A stretch of 50,354 bases of DNA from Cloacimonetes bacterium UBA3541 (lineage in GTDB: Bacteria; Cloacimonadota; Cloacimonadia; Cloacimonadales; Cloacimonadaceae). A program made the translations under genes and the position numbers. The first letter of the stretch is position 1; every line of letters begins with the position of its first letter. Positions 26,373 to 34,174 of the stretch are shown in pieces. Where the stretch lies: positions 1-50,354 of the forward strand of contig DFOM01000044.1 in assembly GCA_002376725.1 (NCBI GenBank). The letters are read 5' to 3'. A model generated the notes under the pieces. The model saw nothing but the letters and a program-made list of their open reading frames with translations. It ran no database searches and was not told the DNA's origin.

Positions 26373-28717
26373 ATGAAAAAGAGCTTTATACAGATTTGGA
26401 ATATTCCAGATTAATAGAAGAAATTGATACACGATGTGAGAGTTATTTAGGGAAAGAACGAGCCCAGCAATTAAAACCTCTTGAGGATAGTAAAATCATA
26501 GAGGAATCTCTGGAACTGGTATCGGAACTACAGGAAATGTTAAATAGAGGTATTACCCTAAATTTCAATTTATTATCAAATCTGCAACCTCTGTTTACCG
26601 AAGCTCAACATTCTCTTTTTGGTTTTGAAGAGTTTCAACAAGTATATTTTCAAGTGTGCCTGGCAGAAGCCATTACCGATACAGCAGAAAGGGTGAAAGA
26701 TTTTCCTGTCTTGAAAAAGCTGTGGCAAAAAGTGGAGTCCCTGCCTAAAATCAAAACCCGGTTTGAAAAGATATTTGATTCTGATGGTGAAGTTATGGAT
26801 TCTGCCTCGCAAGAGCTAAATCGGATTCGGAAAAGATTTGCCTCCTTGCAACGAAATATACAGAAAACTATGCAGAATATGCTAAACGATTCTCGTTATG
26901 AGAATTTTCTGCAGGACAAATTTATTACTCGTCGTGAAGGAAGATATGTGCTACCAGTTAAAGGAAATGCAGGTACTTTCGTTCCCGGAATTGTGCAGGG
27001 ACAATCTGGAAGTGGTTCCACTCTTTTTATTGAGCCAGAAAATGTAGTTCCTCTCAATAATGAGCTTCAGCTACTACTTCAGGAGGAAAAGAGGGAAATC
27101 TTTAATATCTTCAGTGAATTCACTGCCCAGATTAGAGAACAAAAAGATATTTTGCTTTCTAATCAGGAAGTTTTAACTGAGCTGGATTATCGTTTTGCTT
27201 GTGCCAAACTTTGTTGCACTTTAAAAGCAAATAAACCTCTAATTGTGGATGAGCCAGTATTAAAACTTTATTCTGCTCGGCATCCTTTACTTATTTTAAG
27301 TTTGAATGACATAGAAAAAGTAGTGCCCTTTGACCTGGATTTGGGTGAAAAAGTAAAAGTTATATTGCTCAGCGGACCTAATACCGGAGGGAAAACAGTT
27401 TTGTTAAAAGCCACAGGTTTATTAACTTTAATGGCACTTTCGGGTTTACCTATTCCAGCAGAGGAGAATAGCGTTATTGGTAGATTTGATCAGGTTTTTG
27501 CCGATATAGGTGATGAACAGTCCATAGAAAATGCACTGTCTACTTTCTCTTCTCATATAGGGAAAATTGCCAGGATGCTCAAATGCGCCAATAATAAGAG
27601 TTTAGTATTGATTGATGAAATTGGAGCAGCTACGGATCCTCAACAAGGTTCTGCATTAGCTCAAGCTATACTGGAACATTTAACTGAGCTTGGAACTAAG
27701 GCTTTAGTGACCACTCATTATACAGCTCTCAAGATTTTTGCGGAAACGCATCCAGATTGTATGAATGCTTCAATGCAGTTTGACCTGAAAAGTTTAACTC
27801 CCACTTTCCGTTTTAATACAGGCATTCCAGGTGATAGCTTTGCCATTGAAGTGGCTTATTCTTTAGGATTGAAACCTGATCTGATAGAAAGAGCAAAAGA
27901 GCTGAGCGGCTCTCAAAATATAGAATTTACTGAGCTATTGAAGAAAATGCATGAAGAGAAAAAAGCTTTGAGTATAGCTACCTATGAGTATGAACTCAAA
28001 ACTCGTAATCTGGAATCAAAATTACAAGAGATGGAAAGCCGGGAAGCTGCTCTCAATGCTGAGCTGAAAGAGCGGCGAAAGAAATATCTGCAGGAGCTTC
28101 AAACAGAACTAATAGCACAGCAAAAGTTATATCAAAGGGAGCAAGAATCTCTGAAAAAGATGGAAAAGAAGGAAAGAAAGGCAGTTTCGGAAAGAAAATT
28201 GCAAGATATTAATATTAGATTGCAAGAAATCAATAAAGAACTAACCGATTCAGAGATTAAGCAGAAACAGAAAATAAGAATACCTCAACAAGGAGATAGA
28301 GTCTGGTTAGCTACCCTGGGAACAGAGGTTACTATCTTAGAGATAAAAGAAGAACTGGTGAAGGTTGATTTGAACGGTATCACTTTCAAAACTTCTCTAG
28401 ATAGCTTATATGAGATAGAACAGCCGGTTAAGAAAAAAGAGAATGTTGTTATCACTCATACTAATAAACCTCCTAATGCACAGTTTGAATTGAAACTTCT
28501 GGGATTGACCTTTGAAGAAGCAAAACCCTTGATAGATGAGTTTCTGGATGATGCAATGCTGGCAGGGCTGCATACCTTGCGTATTGTTCATGGTAAAGGC
28601 ACAGGTGCTTTAAGAACTAAGGTGAGAGATTATTTAAAGAAGAAAAAACAGGTGATATCAATGGAAACCCCTATACCTAGTGAAGGTGGGACGGGAGTTA
28701 CACTGGTTAAGATTTAA
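26369..28717 (+). CDS. mutS2: Endonuclease MutS2
   Basis: MutS-family ATPase with a C-terminal Smr nuclease domain, acting on branched DNA or on collided ribosomes. Coiled-coil/clamp region at residues ~1-290. The ATPase domain has Walker A LSGPNTGGKT near 335-343, the ST motif around GDEQSIENALSTFSSH, and Walker B LVLIDEIGAATDP. A long charged coiled coil follows, and the Smr domain ends the protein with LRIVHGKGTGALRTKVRDYL. It has 782 residues, the usual size. In the Smr domain the common LDLRG start is FELKLLG. Placed between cvpA and dnaG in the macromolecular synthesis operon. Confidence 0.93.
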   Translation: MNEKELYTDLEYSRLIEEIDTRCESYLGKERAQQLKPLEDSKIIEESLELVSELQEMLNRGITLNFNLLSNLQPLFTEAQHSLFGFEEFQQVYFQVCLAEAITDTAERVKDFPVLKKLWQKVESLPKIKTRFEKIFDSDGEVMDSASQELNRIRKRFASLQRNIQKTMQNMLNDSRYENFLQDKFITRREGRYVLPVKGNAGTFVPGIVQGQSGSGSTLFIEPENVVPLNNELQLLLQEEKREIFNIFSEFTAQIREQKDILLSNQEVLTELDYRFACAKLCCTLKANKPLIVDEPVLKLYSARHPLLILSLNDIEKVVPFDLDLGEKVKVILLSGPNTGGKTVLLKATGLLTLMALSGLPIPAEENSVIGRFDQVFADIGDEQSIENALSTFSSHIGKIARMLKCANNKSLVLIDEIGAATDPQQGSALAQAILEHLTELGTKALVTTHYTALKIFAETHPDCMNASMQFDLKSLTPTFRFNTGIPGDSFAIEVAYSLGLKPDLIERAKELSGSQNIEFTELLKKMHEEKKALSIATYEYELKTRNLESKLQEMESREAALNAELKERRKKYLQELQTELIAQQKLYQREQESLKKMEKKERKAVSERKLQDINIRLQEINKELTDSEIKQKQKIRIPQQGDRVWLATLGTEVTILEIKEELVKVDLNGITFKTSLDSLYEIEQPVKKKENVVITHTNKPPNAQFELKLLGLTFEEAKPLIDEFLDDAMLAGLHTLRIVHGKGTGALRTKVRDYLKKKKQVISMETPIPSEGGTGVTLVKI

Positions 28718-30432
28718 TGATGGATAAAAATCTGTTAGAAGAGATTAGAAGAAGCAACGATATCGTTGATGTAGTGCAGGAATATGTACCACTTAAAAAA
28801 GTGGGTACAAACTGGCGTGGTATATGTCCATTTCATAACGATACTCATCCTTCATTATATGTGAGTCAACCAAAACAGATTTTTAAGTGCTTTGCCTGCG
28901 GAAAAGCAGGAAATGTCTTCACTTTTGTACAGGAATATGAAAAAATGAGCTTCTATGAAGCAGTAAAGAAGCTCGCTCAAAGAGCAGGAATCGTTATTCC
29001 AGAAAAGAAAAGTTTCACTCCTGAATCAACCAAGAGAGCTAAGTTATTGCAGATTTATACTGAAGCCCGAAATTTTTTTACTCAGCAGCTGATGCAACAG
29101 CGGAAAGTGTTAACCTATCTTAAAAATCGTGACATCAGTCCAGAGACCGCTAAAACTCTGGAGCTTGGCTATGCACCTGAAGGGGAAAAAGTTTTACTTA
29201 ATTATCTGCTGGATAAAGGTTATTCTGTAGATTTGCTAAGAGATTCAGGTCTATTTGGCAATTATTCCGGGAATCTAGTTGATTTTTTCCGTAACAGATT
29301 GATGTTTCCTATTCATAACAGTATTGGTGAAGTAGTAGCCTTTGGAGGAAGGATTCTGGAAGAAAATGGGAAGCTGGGAAAGTATGTAAATACCCCCAGC
29401 ACAGAACTATACACTAAAGGGAAAGAACTCTACGGCTTCTTTAAGACTAAATACGAAATCGGAAAACTGGGTTATGCTTTAATCTGTGAAGGCTACTTTG
29501 ACTTTCTAAGACTCTATGAGAACGGTTTTCATAATGTGGTTGCCTGTTTAGGAACTTCTCTAACTGAAGATCAAATTTATCTACTAGCCCGCTATACTAA
29601 TAAAGTTTATATGCTTTATGATGGAGATGCTGCGGGAATTAAAAGTGCTCAAAGAGCCGCTTTATTATGTCTTGCCAAAGGTCTAGATGCCAACATCATA
29701 GAATTACCAGATAAGGACGATCCCGATAGCTTTCTACTGGAAAAGGGAGCAGAAGCCCTGAAGGAAAGGATAGAAGAGGCAAAAGATGTGATTCATTTTC
29801 TTGCCGAAGCTGAATCTAAAACACCGGCTATACAAAAAATAGACCTGCTGCTAGATGCAGTTCGTTCTATTAAAGATCCCGTAAAGAGAGAACTGATAGT
29901 GAGGAATATTTCCGAGGCTTTCAAGGTTTCCACGCGTTCCTTATTTTCTAAGTTGCACCGAACTTCTGCTACAGAAAAAGAAGGACTGTATTCCACACCT
30001 GCTTTAGAGAAATATCCGGAAGAAAGACAATTACTTATCCTAGCTTTAAAGGATCCGAATAATTTTAATTTACTTGCTCAAGACCTATCTCCGGATTATT
30101 TTAATAATAAAAGATATAGGGAGTTATTTCAGTATCTGGTAAATAATGCATCTGCTAATATGATTAATGAACCGGCTCAGTTGCTGGATTTGATTGAAAA
30201 TCAGGAACTAAGTGGATTACTGGGTGATTTTTTATTTGAAGAAGTGCAGGATTTGGACTTTATGGCGGTATTAGAACAAGTGAAATTAAGAAAGATAGAA
30301 AAAGATTTGAGGGATTTTGATAGGCGTATAATGGCTGAACCCGAAAACAAAAATTTGCAGAAAGAAAAAAATGAACTAAATGCTATCTACCGACAAATGA
30401 CTAGCAAGATAGTTCCTAAAGATCTTACTTAG
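28717..30432 (+). CDS. dnaG: DNA primase
   Basis: Makes RNA primers at the replication fork. The CHC2 zinc domain has CPFHNDTHPS and KCFACGKAGNVF at residues ~37-65. The TOPRIM catalytic domain carries ICEGYFDF near 256 and YDGDAAG near 306. The C-terminal region, where helicase binds, is short; total length 571 residues, slightly below E. coli DnaG. The start overlaps the mutS2 stop (TAATG). rpoD follows after 26 bases, the classic order of the macromolecular synthesis operon. Confidence 0.95.
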   Translation: MMDKNLLEEIRRSNDIVDVVQEYVPLKKVGTNWRGICPFHNDTHPSLYVSQPKQIFKCFACGKAGNVFTFVQEYEKMSFYEAVKKLAQRAGIVIPEKKSFTPESTKRAKLLQIYTEARNFFTQQLMQQRKVLTYLKNRDISPETAKTLELGYAPEGEKVLLNYLLDKGYSVDLLRDSGLFGNYSGNLVDFFRNRLMFPIHNSIGEVVAFGGRILEENGKLGKYVNTPSTELYTKGKELYGFFKTKYEIGKLGYALICEGYFDFLRLYENGFHNVVACLGTSLTEDQIYLLARYTNKVYMLYDGDAAGIKSAQRAALLCLAKGLDANIIELPDKDDPDSFLLEKGAEALKERIEEAKDVIHFLAEAESKTPAIQKIDLLLDAVRSIKDPVKRELIVRNISEAFKVSTRSLFSKLHRTSATEKEGLYSTPALEKYPEERQLLILALKDPNNFNLLAQDLSPDYFNNKRYRELFQYLVNNASANMINEPAQLLDLIENQELSGLLGDFLFEEVQDLDFMAVLEQVKLRKIEKDLRDFDRRIMAEPENKNLQKEKNELNAIYRQMTSKIVPKDLT

Positions 30433-30458
30433 ATTTTTAAACCCGATAAGGAGAATCA

Positions 30459-32198
30459 ATGATAACTTACAATGAATGCTTAAAAAAACTGGTTGATTTG
30501 GGCAAGGATACGGGGTATATTACATTTAAACAGATAAATGATATCCTTCCTAACAGCCCCTTTTTCCTGGACAAGGTGGACGATATTATATTTGACCTTG
30601 GTCAGGAAGGTATAGAAATAATTGATGAGACTGAAAAGAGGCTCACCAAAGGTGGAACAGCTCTAAAAAAACCTAGCGTTCCTAAGAAGTTTAAAAATAA
30701 ACGCTATTATGAAGACCCCGTTCGTATGTATCTAAAAGAGATGGGAAGAGTGCCTCTACTGGATAGAGAAGGTGAGGTGCGGGTAGCGCAAAAAATTGAG
30801 ACCTACCAGAAGATGATTAATCAGAATGTCTTCAAGTCCGGCTCCACCCTTAGAGAAATGTATAATTTCTTGCATCGTTATCGTGAAAACAGAGTTCGCC
30901 TGGACCAGATTTTCCATATAGACCTTGGCACTTGGATAGATAAAAAACAGGATGAGGTTATCATTGAGCAATTTAAAGAAATACTAAAGAAAAACGAAGC
31001 TACATTCAATAAGATTGGACAGATTTTAGATAATTGTGATTATGATGAAAGCGGAAATGCAACTCGTCAGGAAGAAATTGAAGCTCTACGAAATGATATC
31101 GTTAATACCTTCAATCAACTTTCTTATAATGAAAAACTTATCAAAAGAATGGTCTATCGCATACGCAGTTTAGTGGAACGAATTGAAGAAAGCTATACTA
31201 TTATCAATGAGTTAACCCGCGTAGAACGCTATACTATAGATGAAATTTGCACTTTTGGGCGTCGGGCAAAAAAATCTCCCGAGGACTTTGAAGAAGTCAA
31301 AAAAGAAACCGGGATTGACCCAGAAATCTTTATTGAGAACTTACGAAAAATTAAGAATGCTCGGCGTAAGATTCGTCGGGTTGAGCTGGAAACCAAGATG
31401 ACCGGTTCCGATCTTATTTTCTTGCTTCAGGAAATAGAAAGAGCTGAACGAAATAAGGAAAGAGCACAGCATGAAATGATTGAAGCTAATGTTCGGTTAG
31501 TGATTTCCATTGCAAAACATTATAATAATAGAGGCTTGGAATTCTTAGACCTCATTCAGGAAGGGAATACAGGTTTAATGCGTGCCGTAGAAAAATACGA
31601 TTATCGTAAAGGTTATAAATTTAGCACCTATGCCACCTGGTGGATTCGTCAAGCTATTACTCGTGCTATTGCCGATCAAGCTCGCACTATCAGGATTCCA
31701 GTGCATATGATTGAATCTATAAACAAAATTAATAGAACTTCCCGTCGGCTACAACAAAAGTTGGGTAGAGACCCTTATCCTGAAGAAATTGCCCAAGTGC
31801 TGGATATGCCCGTTGATAAAGTGAAAAATGTGCTCTCCATTGCTAAGGAACCAGTATCTCTGGATAAACCTATAAGTCATGATAATGAAGATAGTGTGCT
31901 TAGTGATTTTATCCCAGACCGCTCTACTATCAGTCCCGAAAGATTGGCAGAACGCACTATGCTGAAAAAACAGGTAGATGAGGTATTGAAAACTCTTACT
32001 ACTCGCGAAGAAAGAGTTATCCGTCTTCGTTTTGGCATTGATGATGGATATCATCGCACTTTAGAAGAAGTAGGGAAAATCTTTCAAGTAACACGGGAAA
32101 GAGTGCGTCAGATTGAAGAAAAAGCACTTAATAAATTGCGTCATCCTTCTCGTGCCGCCGTTTTACAACAGTTTCTGGATAACTTTAATGTAAAGTGA
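30459..32198 (+). CDS. rpoD: RNA polymerase primary sigma factor RpoD
   Basis: Housekeeping sigma factor. Region 1.1-like N terminus (YITFKQINDILP), region 1.2 (DPVRMYLKEMGRVPLLDREG), a long non-conserved region, and region 2 near residues 340-420 with EANVRLVISIAKHYNNRGL, YKFSTYATWWIRQAI and the -10 recognition helix. Region 3 starts at RIPVHMIE, and region 4.2 is EEVGKIFQVTRERVRQIEEK at the C terminus. GGAG precedes ATG 30459. Last gene of the operon. A hairpin (32232-32257) and then an alternative-sigma-like gene follow on the same strand. Confidence 0.96.
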   Translation: MITYNECLKKLVDLGKDTGYITFKQINDILPNSPFFLDKVDDIIFDLGQEGIEIIDETEKRLTKGGTALKKPSVPKKFKNKRYYEDPVRMYLKEMGRVPLLDREGEVRVAQKIETYQKMINQNVFKSGSTLREMYNFLHRYRENRVRLDQIFHIDLGTWIDKKQDEVIIEQFKEILKKNEATFNKIGQILDNCDYDESGNATRQEEIEALRNDIVNTFNQLSYNEKLIKRMVYRIRSLVERIEESYTIINELTRVERYTIDEICTFGRRAKKSPEDFEEVKKETGIDPEIFIENLRKIKNARRKIRRVELETKMTGSDLIFLLQEIERAERNKERAQHEMIEANVRLVISIAKHYNNRGLEFLDLIQEGNTGLMRAVEKYDYRKGYKFSTYATWWIRQAITRAIADQARTIRIPVHMIESINKINRTSRRLQQKLGRDPYPEEIAQVLDMPVDKVKNVLSIAKEPVSLDKPISHDNEDSVLSDFIPDRSTISPERLAERTMLKKQVDEVLKTLTTREERVIRLRFGIDDGYHRTLEEVGKIFQVTRERVRQIEEKALNKLRHPSRAAVLQQFLDNFNVK

Positions 32199-32231
32199 TA
32201 AACTCCTCTTTATCATTTAACTTTATGAACA

Positions 32232-32257
32232 GAGTGCAGGGTCTAAATACTGCACTC
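32232..32257. other. Perfect hairpin between rpoD and the sigma/SAVED operon
   Basis: GAGTGCAG (32232-32239) pairs perfectly with CTGCACTC (32250-32257) around a 10-base loop. There is no T-run after it, so it may be a transcript-stabilising stem or an operator rather than a terminator. Confidence 0.5.
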
Positions 32258-32422
32258 CGCTGTAAAAGGGAATTCTCAAGGGTCGGTAGCTAGCAGGAAT
32301 TTTTAGTGAAAAAAGGATTTAAATATCTTCTTTTCTTACTTGCTATCCCAAACTTTTTAAACAAGTTATACTATCGTTATTGTCACATTTTATTCCTAAT
32401 ATCAGCTGATGTGAATTGAACT

Positions 32423-33241
32423 ATGGCTTTAAGTTGCGATCAAAAAAAATATCTGTCCTGGTTTAATCATTTATCCCAAGAAGAACATAGCTGGGGAATG
32501 GTATTGGCTAAGGTCTGGCAAGGGTTAAAACACTTTTCGGAAAAAGAGCTCAGCGATAAAGACATATTTTATCTAATCTTATTAATACCTCGTCTACAAA
32601 AAAAACAAGAAAATCTGATTAGAGATTTATGCCGTAAAAGTTATATAAATTATTGGGAAACCATAGTTAGTCGTGCAGGGTTATTTTTATCTAAAATCTG
32701 TCCCCAACTAAAAGTTTTGATCAGAAAACTGGAAGGAAAGAGCGAGGATCAGCTGTATCCCTATCTCACCCGAGTTTTTCAAAATATAGTGATTCAATGT
32801 AATAATGATATGATAGCAGAATTGCGAAAGGATAAATATGCCTATGATGATAATTATATGAGCTCTTCCCCGAAAGATGAATATCATCCTCTTAAAAATA
32901 ATACTATAAATGATATTATCCATAACAAGGAAAACCAGGAGGGAGCCAATAAACTGTATAACGAAATTCAGAATGAATGGTCTTTAAGTAAAAGAAATCT
33001 TCTATGTGAATATTATGAAACAGTTAATGGCATAAAAACTGATAGGCTAAAAGAAGAAAGTAAAAATAATATTTATAAACATCACCAGCGTTTGAGAGAA
33101 ACCTTTAATGAATTACTCCAAAGATATAGTAAAAGAGAAATCATTACTTTTTTCAAGTTATATATGACAGAATTATGTCAGAATACCCCATCTTCTCCAA
33201 CATATCTATATAATAAGAGCACAAAGAGGGGAACACTTTAA
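32423..33241 (+). CDS. ECF-like sigma factor (CalpS-like)
   Basis: Likely alternative sigma factor. Residues ~61-137 have the look of sigma region 2: LIRDLCRKSYINYWETIV and YLTRVFQNIVIQ...AELRKDK, the YLxxVxxNxxxxxxRxxx pattern of ECF factors. After an acidic, low-complexity linker (~140-175), residues ~178-236 resemble region 4: LSKRNLLCEYYE and then the helix-turn-helix KNNIYKHHQRLRETFNELL. The match is divergent and judged by pattern only. In-frame TGA before ATG 32423 fixes the longest start; the ribosome site is weak. Its stop overlaps the start of the next gene (TAATG). The position before a MazF-like and a Lon-SAVED protein matches the partners of CalpS. Confidence 0.6.
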   Translation: MALSCDQKKYLSWFNHLSQEEHSWGMVLAKVWQGLKHFSEKELSDKDIFYLILLIPRLQKKQENLIRDLCRKSYINYWETIVSRAGLFLSKICPQLKVLIRKLEGKSEDQLYPYLTRVFQNIVIQCNNDMIAELRKDKYAYDDNYMSSSPKDEYHPLKNNTINDIIHNKENQEGANKLYNEIQNEWSLSKRNLLCEYYETVNGIKTDRLKEESKNNIYKHHQRLRETFNELLQRYSKREIITFFKLYMTELCQNTPSSPTYLYNKSTKRGTL

Positions 33242-34170
33242 TGAAAAACGAAGATTTTGAAAAAGCACTTTTTGAAAGCTATCTGGATTCCATTGAAGAT
33301 AAATTTGATTTTGAAGTGGATACAATAGAAATAGAAGATTTGACCAATGAATCAGGTGAAGCTAAAATCATTATTAAAGATAAGGATATTATAGAACCTC
33401 TAGATACTCAAGTGCTGGGAACTATTCGTCAGCTAAGTCACAAGGGAAAACTTATCAACTATGTGCCAGTGGAGCTTCAAGAAAATGGACTTTATCTGGT
33501 GATGAAAGCCAGCTCTTTTGTTCATTATGCCCTAAATATAGATATTATCGCTCTTGGCTATAGCGGAAAATATTTAATTGACCCCTATAACAACTTCTTG
33601 CTTTATCCAGAAGAAATAGAAAATAGTGTGCTGCTGGATTATCTTGATACTTTCAGTGTTTTTCATTTACAGGAAGCTCTTAAAAATAGCCTAACTGAAA
33701 AGCAAGAAGGGAAAAGAATAATGTACTCTGATATTACGGAGAGTTGGAAACTAGAATTCCGGATTAAAGAATATCAGCTGACCAGCTATTTTCGCTTCCG
33801 AAATCTGAATGTAAATTCTGTGGATTTGACAACAATAGTAGATTTGCTGATGAAGAAAGAAGAACTATCAATCAATAAATATGCTGCGGCTAGACCTACT
33901 TTAACCGAAGCTTTTGACTTAATGAAGCAACCAAAATCCTCTAATATCTTTTATGCTCTCAATCATACTCTCGTAAGAGAGTCAGATGCTAGGGTTTTAA
34001 TTTATCCAGATGATGAATACATTGGCAAAGCAGGAAAGATTTATATCTGTTCTGAGTGCGTATTTGATGGCTATATCCCTAAAAAGCTGTGCTTAGGAGT
34101 GATAGCTTTTAAAGACCTGATATCCATTCAGGAAGTGTTAAATATCCGCATTGAAATAGAAGAAGAGTAA
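33241..34170 (+). CDS. Candidate anti-sigma / protease substrate protein (CalpT-like)
   Basis: No family is recognised outright. The first ~45 residues are strongly acidic and helical (FEKALFESYLDSIEDKFDF), suitable for masking a sigma factor. Residues ~50-150 look like a MazF/PemK-type small barrel: YVPVELQENGLYLVMKASS, then ALNIDIIALGY and a YLIDPYNNFLLYP strand. The C-terminal half (160-305) is a separate alpha/beta domain. In the known Calp cascade, the middle protein is a MazF-like anti-sigma factor cut by the protease, so this gene's size and place between sigma and protease fit that role. AGAGGGG precedes the start. The functional call is an inference from context. Confidence 0.45.
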   Translation: MKNEDFEKALFESYLDSIEDKFDFEVDTIEIEDLTNESGEAKIIIKDKDIIEPLDTQVLGTIRQLSHKGKLINYVPVELQENGLYLVMKASSFVHYALNIDIIALGYSGKYLIDPYNNFLLYPEEIENSVLLDYLDTFSVFHLQEALKNSLTEKQEGKRIMYSDITESWKLEFRIKEYQLTSYFRFRNLNVNSVDLTTIVDLLMKKEELSINKYAAARPTLTEAFDLMKQPKSSNIFYALNHTLVRESDARVLIYPDDEYIGKAGKIYICSECVFDGYIPKKLCLGVIAFKDLISIQEVLNIRIEIEEE

Positions 34171-34174
34171 AAAA

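Noticed and set aside
32232..32257. Intrinsic terminator of rpoD
   Set aside because: The stem is good, but it is followed by CGCTGTAAAAGG rather than a T-run.
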